DNA of 64,000 nucleotides from contig JACYLU010000030.1 of assembly GCA_015272325.1 (NCBI GenBank), positions 1-64,000 on the forward strand, given 5' to 3'. Every line of letters begins with the position of its first letter. Position 1 is the first letter of the stretch. A program made the translations under genes and the position numbers. Of the stretch, positions 1-7,143 are shown piece after piece. The stretch is from Synechococcales cyanobacterium C42_A2020_086. GTDB lineage: Bacteria > Cyanobacteriota > Cyanobacteriia > Elainellales > Elainellaceae. The notes under the pieces are model-generated. The model ran no database searches and was not told the DNA's origin. It worked only from the letters and a program-made list of their open reading frames with translations.

Positions 1-104
1 GGCTCCGTTAAGTCCAACCTGCGGTCCCTTTTTCATTCATGCAACAACGCCGTTTAATGGCTAAAATTAGAGATTTATTAAGTTTACGGAATTGATTACC
101 TGTG

Positions 105-572
105 TCACGGTACCGTTTTTTCTGAAAACACACAAATGGCTGGCTGAAACTCCTCCCAGTTTTTGCAAACTTGCTCGTAGCATTGAGGTGGCGTGATCGG
201 TAAGTTCTTGAGATAAAAGAACGTAACCTGATTGAACGACTCCAGGAGAAACACTAATCCTGTTGTTGGATCATAAGTATCCACGGCTTCCAGAATGTGG
301 GCAGTCATAAAGTGATGACGCAGAATAACCGTATCAGGAGCTGCTAACCAGGCATTCAAAAAGGCAGCCAGACGCGATCGCCGAACAAAATAAGTGCGGA
401 ATGATTCTCCCGCAATACCAACTGTCGGAGCATAGGTGCTGCAAATAATCGCACCTCGTTCACCGCCCAGATAACCTGCCCAGGCATTGTAGCCAATCGC
501 CAACAGATTGGTCGCAATAAACTCCTGTTGCCAATCAACTGGTGCATTCATCGCCTCAGGGGTTTCATCCAT
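105..572 (-). CDS. Conserved small protein of unknown function, second of a tandem paralogous pair behind metE
   Basis: The 155-residue product belongs to no family I recognise. It has no signal peptide or clear membrane segment and is probably cytosolic. It aligns with the product of the gene just upstream (565-1023). Shared features, in order, are a Trp-x-x-x-Phe near the N-terminus, an NLL-x-x-GY-x-AW-x-x-YL block, a G-x-RG turn, a TYDP motif in the middle, and a C-terminal ITPP-x-CY-x-QV followed by W-x-EFQ. The ATG is preceded by a strong ribosome-binding site (GGAGGTCTT then ATG) and overlaps the end of the upstream gene by 8 bp, so translational coupling is likely. It is the last gene of the metE operon and should respond to the cobalamin riboswitch. 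The role is unknown; a link to methionine or B12 metabolism is inference from position only. Confidence 0.8.
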   Translation of the reverse strand: MDETPEAMNAPVDWQQEFIATNLLAIGYNAWAGYLGGERGAIICSTYAPTVGIAGESFRTYFVRRSRLAAFLNAWLAAPDTVILRHHFMTAHILEAVDTYDPTTGLVFLLESFNQVTFFYLKNLPITPPQCYEQVCKNWEEFQPAICVFSEKTVP

Positions 573-1023
573 AAGACCTCCGGGGTGGCTGTGAGGAATC
601 TAGCTGAAACTCTGCCCAACGCTGCTTCACTTGGTCATAGCAACTGGGTGGAGTAATTTTGGGTCCCAGTAGGTTGATATCAACTGCTCCATTACCCTGA
701 ATCAGGATGACCATCTCGCGAGCGGGATCGTAGGTGGCAACGGCTTGTATCAAAGGGGCGATCGCTGCTGGCCCTAGTCCAGACTCTTGCAAATAAGATG
801 CAATCTGGGGCTGGGGAATGAACTGTTGCGTAAACTTAACCCATTCAGTTTGCCAATCTATTGAAGCAGGAATGATGTCTGTTATTTTGCAAGTCAATAC
901 GCCCCGTCCTTGGTTCAGATAACTATCCCAAGCTGCGTATCCAAGCAGGAGTAGGTTTTGCTGCATAAAGTAGTTTTGCCAGTAGCCAGAGTATCCCTGC
1001 CACACTTCATTCCTGAGTTGCAT
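565..1023 (-). CDS. Conserved small protein of unknown function, first of a tandem paralogous pair behind metE
   Basis: The 152-residue product is a soluble-looking protein of a family I do not recognise. It shares its whole pattern with the downstream neighbour: NLL-x-x-GY-x-AW-x-x-YL, a GRG turn, TYDP, ITPP-x-CY-x-QV and W-x-EFQ, so the pair arose by tandem duplication. The ATG lies inside the 3' end of metE (17 bp overlap) and has a textbook ribosome-binding site (GGAGG six bases upstream), itself inside the last metE codons. This places it in one transcript with metE, probably translationally coupled. Its C-terminus ends in a basic, Pro-rich tail that the paralogue lacks. No catalytic motif is visible. 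The existence of the gene is well supported; no function can be given. Confidence 0.82.
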   Translation of the reverse strand: MQLRNEVWQGYSGYWQNYFMQQNLLLLGYAAWDSYLNQGRGVLTCKITDIIPASIDWQTEWVKFTQQFIPQPQIASYLQESGLGPAAIAPLIQAVATYDPAREMVILIQGNGAVDINLLGPKITPPSCYDQVKQRWAEFQLDSSQPPRRSYG

Positions 1024-3253
1024 TCACTTCCTCCCGCAAGATTCTTGCTGCCTCTACCATGTTTTTCAGGGATGGAATTACCTCTTCCCAGCGGCGTGTT
1101 TTAAGACCACAATCGGGATTGACCCAGATTTGTTCAACGGGTAAATTGGCAATTCCTGTTTTGAGCTGCTGCACCATCTGCTCTGTGCTGGGAATGGCTG
1201 GACTGTGGACATCATAAACACCGTTACCGACTTGATGTTTGTAGCCCGCGTCCGTAATTTCAAATAGGGTCTCATTGTTGCTGCGGCTATTCTCAATCGA
1301 CAATACATCTGCATCCAACCGCTCAATGTGCTCAATAATGTCACCGAATTCGGAGTAGCACATGTGCGTATGAATCTGGGTTTCTGGCTTGGCAACGCCA
1401 GCAGCCAGACGGAACGCATCAACAGCCCAAGACAGGTATTCATTCCAGCGTTCTGGTTTCAGGGGTAATCCCTCCCGCAGCGCGGGTTCATCAATCTGTA
1501 TCATCTTTGCCCCTGCTGCTTCTAAATCCGCCACTTCATCTCGCAGTGCTAAAGCAACCTGCATTGCCTGTTCACTGCGAGGAATATCGGTGCGGGTAAA
1601 CGACCAGTTAATCATCGTTACTGGCCCAGTCAGCATTCCCTTCACGATTTTGTTGGTGAGCGATTGCGCTACCTTGAACTCCCGAATGGTCATCGGTTGG
1701 GTACGGGCAACATCTCCGTAAATAATCGGCGGACGGACACAGCGACTGCCATAACTTTGCACCCAGCCCTGTTCGGTAAAAGCAAATCCAGAGAGCTGCT
1801 GCCCAAAGAATTCCACCATGTCCGTGCGTTCAAATTCACCATGCACCAGCACATCTAGCCCAGCGTCTTCTTGGATTTGGATGCACTTGGCAATTTCAGC
1901 ATCGATCGCGGCTTCGTACTCGGCTTGAGTGATTTCACCCCGCTTTAGCTTCACCCGCAGTTGCCGCACTTCTGAGGTTTGCGGAAACGATCCAATGGTT
2001 GTCGTTGGAAAGGTCGGTAGTGTTGGCTGGAGTGCTTTACGCTGTTCGTAGGGCAGAGCACGCTCTAGATCATTGACGGTCAGGTTACGGAGCCGCTCTT
2101 GTACCGCCGGATTCACAGGACTAAATTGTTCAAAAGCCTTCCACTGGCTTTGCACCACGGCTAATTTTTCACTCGGATCACCTCCAGCTAGCGTTTGTGT
2201 CAGAATCAGGACCTCGTCTAGCTTTTGTTCCGCGAAACTCAAGACATTGCGCAATGGCTCTGGCAGTTTAGTTTCTCGCGTAGCATCATAGGGAACAAAT
2301 TGTAGGGATGATGAGGGATGCAATCGAATATTGGATGTAACGCTTTGGATGGTTTCTAGCGTTGATAACACCGATTCAGGGCGAATTTTCCAGATGTTGC
2401 GCGCATCAATGATTCCTACACCCAACTGTTTATCTGATGGAAATCCGTGCTGTCTCAATAACTCCAGATTGCGACCACGAGTGAAATCTAAACTAATGCC
2501 AGCTACTGGTAATTCCATGACCCAGGGATACGCAGTTCCTAGATCATCAAAGTAGGTGACCAGATGAATTGGCAAGCTGACTTGACTGAAAGAGTGATAG
2601 GTTGACTGATACAATTCCTCAAATTTGTCAGCATCTCCCAGAACCAGAGCAGGTTCATGAATTTGCACCTCGACCACACCCAGGGTTTTCAGTTCCTTGA
2701 GTAAGACGAGATAGCGATCTAGTAAATAGGAAACCGTTTGCTCTAGATTCAACTCCAGCTGGCTGAGCCGCAGTAGGGTCAGGGGCCCAAGCACAATCGG
2801 AACAGCCCGTTCACCCAATACCGTTTGAGCGCGATGCACGGTCTCCAGAAAATCACCAAAATTCGCTGGCTGCAAAGGCTGGGTAATTTCAGGCACTAGA
2901 TAGTGATAGTTGGTATCAAACCACTTGGTCATTTCTAGGGCAGGAATGCCATCTTTGCCGCGTGCCATAGCAAAGTATCGCTCAAATCCGGTAAGCGATT
3001 GAAATCGTTCTGGAATAATTCCCAGCCAAATGCTCCAATCCAAGACATGGTCGTAGAGGGTAGTGTCGCCAATGCCAATGCGATCAATCCCGGCTTCGAG
3101 TTGTGTTTTCCAGCTTGCAAGTTCAACCTCTTGAACCGTTCGCAACAAGGCTGCTGCATCGAACTTACTGCTCCAGAAGGCTTCTAACGCCTTTTTAACC
3201 TCACGATTTTTACCAATACGGGGATACCCCAGCGTTGCAGTTTGAATGGTCAT
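1007..3253 (-). CDS. metE: Cobalamin-independent methionine synthase MetE
   Basis: MetE (5-methyltetrahydropteroyltriglutamate-homocysteine methyltransferase) transfers a methyl group from folate to homocysteine in the last step of methionine synthesis, without B12, in the cytosol. The 748-residue length is normal for the family. The N-terminal half begins with the typical GYPRIG-x-NREVKKALE motif, and the C-terminal catalytic barrel starts near TTTIGSFPQT. The zinc ligands are visible as H630 and C632 (HTHMC) and C715 (NPDCGLK). Upstream on the same strand are a promoter, a cobalamin riboswitch and an intrinsic terminator, so the gene should be off when B12 is plentiful. That usually means the genome also encodes B12-dependent MetH (inference). 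Two small genes overlap its 3' end and form one operon. Confidence 0.97.
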   Translation of the reverse strand: MTIQTATLGYPRIGKNREVKKALEAFWSSKFDAAALLRTVQEVELASWKTQLEAGIDRIGIGDTTLYDHVLDWSIWLGIIPERFQSLTGFERYFAMARGKDGIPALEMTKWFDTNYHYLVPEITQPLQPANFGDFLETVHRAQTVLGERAVPIVLGPLTLLRLSQLELNLEQTVSYLLDRYLVLLKELKTLGVVEVQIHEPALVLGDADKFEELYQSTYHSFSQVSLPIHLVTYFDDLGTAYPWVMELPVAGISLDFTRGRNLELLRQHGFPSDKQLGVGIIDARNIWKIRPESVLSTLETIQSVTSNIRLHPSSSLQFVPYDATRETKLPEPLRNVLSFAEQKLDEVLILTQTLAGGDPSEKLAVVQSQWKAFEQFSPVNPAVQERLRNLTVNDLERALPYEQRKALQPTLPTFPTTTIGSFPQTSEVRQLRVKLKRGEITQAEYEAAIDAEIAKCIQIQEDAGLDVLVHGEFERTDMVEFFGQQLSGFAFTEQGWVQSYGSRCVRPPIIYGDVARTQPMTIREFKVAQSLTNKIVKGMLTGPVTMINWSFTRTDIPRSEQAMQVALALRDEVADLEAAGAKMIQIDEPALREGLPLKPERWNEYLSWAVDAFRLAAGVAKPETQIHTHMCYSEFGDIIEHIERLDADVLSIENSRSNNETLFEITDAGYKHQVGNGVYDVHSPAIPSTEQMVQQLKTGIANLPVEQIWVNPDCGLKTRRWEEVIPSLKNMVEAARILREEVNATQE

Positions 3254-3299
3254 AACTGTAGCGTCCTAAAATCTGTGAATCAATTCTGTGAATCAGCAT

Positions 3300-3340
3300 A
3301 AAAAACCAGCTATCCCCGAATTGGGAAACAGCCCATAGCT
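3300..3340 (-). terminator. Intrinsic terminator in the metE leader, likely riboswitch expression platform
   Basis: Read on the minus strand, the arms AGCTAT and ATAGCT enclose a GC-rich interior and are followed by GG and six T (plus-strand A run 3300-3305). The hairpin sits between the riboswitch and metE, about 50 bases before the metE start. Just upstream, 3342-3352 can pair with 3404-3416 (GACAC/GTGTC plus AGCGAG/CTCGCT), forming a second long stem. This layout fits transcription attenuation by B12. Confidence 0.75.
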
Positions 3341-3479
3341 AGACACAGCGAGAGTGCCAGCTTTATTGCCAGCAGAACCTTCAGCCACCTTTACTCAGGT
3401 AGCCTCGCTGAGTGTCAACCTCTCGTTCAACTCAGAACGCTACAACCTGAAAATTCCGACAAAAAGCCAATCGCAAAAG

Positions 3480-3645
3480 CTTAGAGCTTGCCTCATCCGT
3501 ACCTCGCAGATGGTTATGTAACGGGTTTACAACTCGGCGGGCATTCTGACTCAGAGAGTTGCGCCTCTCCTCACAGCTGCGGGACAGCGCCGGATTTACA
3601 CCGGACTTTCCCCCTTACGTCTGATGGCTGATCCCCATCAGAACC
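3480..3645 (-). promoter_or_regulatory. Cobalamin (adenosylcobalamin-type) riboswitch upstream of metE
   Basis: On the minus strand the sequence shows the hallmark conserved blocks in order. First comes a GGGAA...CCGGTG...AATCCGG...GCTGTCCC core (plus-strand 3581-3614). Then comes a B12-box-like AGTCAGAATGCCCGCC (about 3535-3551). A short hairpin (CTGATGG/CCATCAG, 3621-3641) lies at the 5' end of the transcript. Cobalamin riboswitches before metE are well known where MetH is also present. Exact outer limits were not folded and are approximate. Confidence 0.9.
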
Positions 3646-3651
3646 GACTTG

Positions 3652-3680
3652 ACCCTAACGATAACACAGTTGCAGTCCAA
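3652..3680 (-). promoter_or_regulatory. Sigma-70-type promoter of the metE riboswitch transcript
   Basis: On the minus strand a TTGGAC -35 element (3675-3680) is separated by exactly 17 bp from a TAGGGT -10 element (3652-3657). It ends a few bases before the first riboswitch hairpin, so transcription would start near 3645. The match is by eye. Confidence 0.55.
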
Positions 3681-4138
3681 TTTAGCAGCTTCACCCTGTA
3701 GTTCTTCGTAGATGTCATTGCCGAATTGCTTCGAGATATAGCGTCCCTCTAAAATTACTTGCGTTACCCATAGAGTAAGTAACGATCCGATAAAGATTCG
3801 GATAGTGGTGAATTGGGCATGTCGAGTTTATTCTCTCAGGATCTCCTTGCTCGGAAAGTCTGATCCTGACCCGCAACCTGCCATTGCTTCCAAGCGACAA
3901 GAGGATTCTTTCAAGCGCGAATTTACTTCCTCAATCCCATTCCGGCTTCTTCGTTTTGTCAGGCAAGCAGGAGAGATAACTATTTGTTGCAAAAATCGAC
4001 TTTTTTGAGACAGTTCTCTGGCTGTTGTTGCAGGATCTGAAATAGCAGGGTTAAGCTTCTGGGTTTGCGAACCCAGCCTGCTATGACGATATAGAAAAAT
4101 CCATTTCAAATTCATTTCAAGATCAGGAGGATTTCACG
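3681..4138. other. Intergenic stretch without a supported gene
   Basis: This spacer separates the metE promoter from the small membrane protein gene at 4139. Only short overlapping frames on both strands are present; none has a ribosome-binding site or a recognisable product. An inverted repeat GTTAC...GTAAC lies near 3765-3785. The last bases carry the ribosome-binding site of the next gene. Confidence 0.6.
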
Positions 4139-4348
4139 ATGAATGAGAGAAATTATCTTCTGGTTTCAGCGATAGTCTTTGGTCTGTTTGCCTTCTTGCA
4201 TCTCGTTCGGGTACTTGCCCATTGGTCGATCCAGATTGGCAGCGTGACGTTTCCGCTGTGGGGTTCATGGATTGCGCTAGCAATCGGTGTGGTATTGACT
4301 GTGTGGGCATTCCGCTCTATGTCGGAGTGGAAACGCAGCCATCCTTAA
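4139..4348 (+). CDS. Small two-helix membrane protein, unknown function
   Basis: The 69-residue product has two hydrophobic helices (about residues 7-27 and 40-60) joined by a short polar turn, and a basic C-terminus (EWKRSHP). It is therefore probably an inner-membrane protein. The start is well supported by AGGAGG eight bases before the ATG. A motif LHL-x-RV in helix 1 and WGSWIA in helix 2 resemble small uncharacterised bacterial membrane proteins, but I cannot name a family. It stands alone between divergent or unrelated genes. No function can be assigned. Confidence 0.7.
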   Translation: MNERNYLLVSAIVFGLFAFLHLVRVLAHWSIQIGSVTFPLWGSWIALAIGVVLTVWAFRSMSEWKRSHP

Positions 4349-4773
4349 TCGCCGCATCTAGCGTCTCTATTTCATTGATTAGTCCATTTACTTACTCATA
4401 TTCGCCGAACTTCATGAAATGACGCTCCATCGGCGGTCGCATGGTGAAGCGGCATTTCGCTAACAGCATGAGTGGAGCTAAGCAGGGAGAGCAGGCATGC
4501 ACACCTACCCCTACTTTGGTGGGGCATCCCTGCCGGGATATCGCTGCCCTGAATGAAGCGCCGTGCAATCTGTGCAATTGTTCAGATTCCAATTGTCTGA
4601 TTCATGGCGGGTTATTTGTCCGAAGCAGTCTCCAAATTCACCGACTGCAACCGGATATTTTCTATCCTGAAGGGGCAAAAAGCGTCTCCCGAGCTACACT
4701 CATGCCATTCCTTACAGTCGGTTAATTCCAGCATCGGCCTGTAGAGGAGTAGATTGCAGGTCAGGACCATTCA
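4349..4773. other. Intergenic stretch without a supported gene
   Basis: No gene is convincing here. A plus-strand frame at 4441-4725 (94 codons, Cys-rich, low similarity to anything) lacks a ribosome-binding site. The sequence includes a short GC-rich inverted segment near 4508-4540. Confidence 0.5.
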
Positions 4774-4950
4774 TCACTCGACGAGGATACTCAACGAGGA
4801 GCACTCAGCAAGGAAAATATTCTGCGGTTGCATTGCAACCATAACCGGCTGACCTGTTAGAGCGCTCACCGTCAACAGAAGCGCCATCGCTGCAATGAAC
4901 CATAGAAGGATCCAAAGATAGGCTTCGGGGATCTGATGTCGTCGCAACAT
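4774..4950 (-). CDS. Small single-helix membrane protein, unknown function
   Basis: The 58-residue product begins MLRRHQIPEAY and then has one strong hydrophobic helix (about residues 12-32), followed by a short periplasmic or cytosolic tail. I chose the ATG at 4950 because GGAGG stands seven bases before it (AGCGGAGGTAATAGCTATG). A longer reading from 4974 has no such site. The basic N-terminus suggests N-in topology. Family and function are unknown. Confidence 0.5.
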   Translation of the reverse strand: MLRRHQIPEAYLWILLWFIAAMALLLTVSALTGQPVMVAMQPQNIFLAECSSLSILVE

Positions 4951-5062
4951 AGCTATTACCTCCGCTACTTCCAAACGCTCAAAACTGCCAGGATTGCTGT
5001 CGGCGATCCGTGATCATCAACTCTGGCCCTAGGGTGAACTTCCCCCCATCCTTGAGGCGGGT

Positions 5063-5284
5063 ATGCACCCTTTGAAGAGTGAATGGGAAAAGTTGGGCCA
5101 ACGCATCGTGTGGCACGTAGATCAGCTCAAGGTACAGAAATGGCAGATTTTTATGCAGATTTCTACATTTAAATTAGCCGCAAAAGTTAGGGAAGTTGTG
5201 AGCAAGCCGCCATTCAACTGGCTACCCAAGCGCCATCATCACAAAAGCCTCAACCTGATTTGGGACCCTAGAGGGAGGAGGTGA
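5063..5284 (+). CDS. Possible small basic protein, weakly supported
   Basis: The 73-codon frame ends 4 bp before the hydrolase-like gene at 5289 and has a weak purine-rich stretch (GAGGCGGG) before its ATG. The product would be basic and soluble, with no recognised motif. The tight spacing to the next gene is the only positive sign, and the frame could be chance. Confidence 0.22.
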   Translation: MHPLKSEWEKLGQRIVWHVDQLKVQKWQIFMQISTFKLAAKVREVVSKPPFNWLPKRHHHKSLNLIWDPRGRR

Positions 5285-5288
5285 AGCT

Positions 5289-5963
5289 ATGATCACGCAC
5301 AACTTAGAAAAATCAATTATCAAACAGGCGATGGTCGTCTCTGACGGTTCGATCCAGCTCAAGGGAGATTTAGCGATACCTGAACAGGCCCTGGGCATGA
5401 TCGTCCTGGCAGGGGGCAGCGGTAGCCATCGGCACCATCATTCTGATCGCTATATTGCTCGGGCACTGCACCAAACAGGATTAGCGACCTGCTTGATCAA
5501 TCTATTAACACCCGCAGAAGAAGACATTGATATGCGCACGCAGCACTATCGGTTCGATGTTAGGTTGCTGTCCAGGCGACTGTTGAGAGTCACCGAGGGG
5601 CTGCGCCACCATCCAGAGACCAGTCATCTGAAAGTGGGTTATTTCTGCGCCGATGCCGAGAGTGCTGCTGCCTTGCTTACTTGTGCAGATCATCCCAATA
5701 CAGTTCATGCCATCGTCTCTCGCAGTGGACGAACCGACTTGGTAGGTTCAGCCTTGGGCCGCATCAAAACACCGACGCTGCTCATTGTAGGGGCAGGGGA
5801 CTTCCCTTGTCTGGGAATGAACCAAGATGCCCTGGAGCAATTTCAGGGTGCTAAGCGGCTAGAAGTGATTCCGGACGCCACGCATTTGTTTGAAGAGCAA
5901 CCCGCGTTGGATCAAGCCATTGAGGTTGCCTGTCACTGGTTTAAGTTGCACCTTCAAGGCTAA
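5289..5963 (+). CDS. Alpha/beta-hydrolase-fold protein of dienelactone-hydrolase type, nucleophile apparently lost
   Basis: The 224-residue protein matches the DLH-like hydrolases that are often fused to phosphoribosyltransferases. It has an early AGGSGSHRHH oxyanion region and a strand ending VGYF. A later VGAGDFP gives the acid (about residue 178), and a DATHLFEE motif gives the catalytic His (about residue 197). In relatives the nucleophile elbow reads GYFGAST with a catalytic Ser. Here it reads GYFCADAES, with Asp at that position, so normal hydrolase chemistry is doubtful. The start is fixed by a strong GGAGGAGGT site. No signal peptide is present, so it is cytosolic. It could be a diverged binding protein, or the nearby Cys or Ser could have taken over (inference). 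Confidence 0.82.
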   Translation: MITHNLEKSIIKQAMVVSDGSIQLKGDLAIPEQALGMIVLAGGSGSHRHHHSDRYIARALHQTGLATCLINLLTPAEEDIDMRTQHYRFDVRLLSRRLLRVTEGLRHHPETSHLKVGYFCADAESAAALLTCADHPNTVHAIVSRSGRTDLVGSALGRIKTPTLLIVGAGDFPCLGMNQDALEQFQGAKRLEVIPDATHLFEEQPALDQAIEVACHWFKLHLQG

Positions 5964-6065
5964 ACCGACGACAGTCGTGCTCCTGGGTAATTCTCGAGAT
6001 TAGCGGGGGTGAACGTTGCACTGTAGGATCTGCAAAGGCAGTTCCTGCACCTGAGCCACAGCGAT

Positions 6066-6872
6066 TTAGCGAATAGTGCTGAGAACGGCCAGAGCCTCGG
6101 CAACCACTGCTGCTGGCTGCTTCAGGCAATCTTCGGCCGTAAAGCGGAGGGTGGAAATGCCGCCCGCTTTCAGCAGGACTCGATCACGGGCATAATCTCG
6201 CACCGCTTGGTCTTGCCGCTTGTGATGCTGACCATCAACCTCTAGCACGAGGCAGCGTCCACCCTGCATCAGTAAAAAATCAGCCTCGACTCGACCGGAA
6301 AGCTGATTGTTGCTGACTGGGGCATCTCGCAACCCAAAACGCCCGCGACTGTTGGCAAAAAACAGAATACCGGCTGCGTCGAGCGCCTGGGCAATCCGCA
6401 ACTCGGCCTCCGAGCGCAGATACAGTCCACCCCATTCGAGTGAGTGGTTTCCGTTCCAGCAATCGGTCGGCGGGGCCTCATTGGGCTGAGGCTCCACCGT
6501 AACCAGAGCTGTGCCCTTGATCAAGGCAGCAATTCGGGGTTGCAGGGTTTCATCACAGAAGATGCGCCACTGGTGTTGTTTACCGTGCCCGGCCGGTTGC
6601 CCGGCATAGCCGATGTGCAGACGACTGCTGACCTGCATGTAAAACCCAGGACGAGTACGGTTGTAGAACCGTCTAGAAAGAGACTGCCGCAGCTTCTTCC
6701 GCTGCGGGTCGGTAGCTTTCTGGGCGTGAGGACTCAACGCCAAAATGATGTCGAGCAGTTTTCGGGTTGGTACTTGAAACTGGTAGGGCAGTTCGCCTCT
6801 GATTGGCACAATAGTGCTGGTCCCAGAATCAAGAACCTGATTGAGTGAGGGGATGGAGAGGTATTCGCTCAT
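6066..6872 (-). CDS. DUF559-like PD-(D/E)xK nuclease-fold protein
   Basis: The 268-residue product ends in a DUF559/Vsr-like domain (about residues 150-268). It shows an N-terminal helix with E157 (RSEAELRIAQAL), D198 in VEADFLL, and E211-V-D213 in LVLEVDGQHH, followed by a long helix rich in basic residues. This is the usual PD-(D/E)xK arrangement. The N-terminal 150 residues hold a basic Arg/Lys-rich stretch (KKLRQSLSRRFYNRTRPG) that may bind nucleic acid. Such proteins occur widely as orphan genes in cyanobacteria and their substrate is unknown. No methylase or other defence partner lies nearby. DUF559 family membership is fairly sure; actual cleavage is inference. Confidence 0.75.
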   Translation of the reverse strand: MSEYLSIPSLNQVLDSGTSTIVPIRGELPYQFQVPTRKLLDIILALSPHAQKATDPQRKKLRQSLSRRFYNRTRPGFYMQVSSRLHIGYAGQPAGHGKQHQWRIFCDETLQPRIAALIKGTALVTVEPQPNEAPPTDCWNGNHSLEWGGLYLRSEAELRIAQALDAAGILFFANSRGRFGLRDAPVSNNQLSGRVEADFLLMQGGRCLVLEVDGQHHKRQDQAVRDYARDRVLLKAGGISTLRFTAEDCLKQPAAVVAEALAVLSTIR

Positions 6873-7045
6873 TGACCCTTGGTGTGCTAGCGGTCACGGG
6901 TTTAGGATGCCCAGACTGCTTTGAGAAGGCAATGCTCTGGTCAAAAGGGTGTAGGGCGCTTGTTTTTAAGACAGTGTCTATCTACAGAGACGGCAAGTCC
7001 CTGCAACTTGCAACAACCGAATCCTAAAACCCCTGATCACGACGT

Positions 7046-7071
7046 AGGGGTGCGGCCGTAGCAACACCCCT
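7046..7071. terminator. Hairpin downstream of the secreted nuclease gene
   Basis: AGGGGTG and CACCCCT form a 7-bp stem with a 12-base loop. It lies about 70 bases after the stop of the minus-strand gene at 7144. There is no T-run on the minus strand, so termination is only a possibility. Confidence 0.3.
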
Positions 7072-7073
7072 GT

Positions 7074-7125
7074 GTTCTGATTGCTTGTTCTGATGTCTTG
7101 TTCTGATTTCCTGTTTTGATTTCTA
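7074..7125. repeat. Four imperfect 13-bp tandem repeats
   Basis: Four consecutive copies of GTTCTGATTTCTT-like units occupy this stretch: 7074-7086, 7087-7099, 7100-7112 and 7113-7125. Each differs from the next by one to three bases. They lie just after the stop of the nuclease gene at 7144. Confidence 0.85.
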
Positions 7126-7143
7126 GAGAGGGCTAGCGCATCT

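Noticed and set aside
4441-4725. Plus-strand 94-codon frame with many Cys
   Set aside because: No ribosome-binding site, no recognisable motif, and composition typical of spacer DNA.
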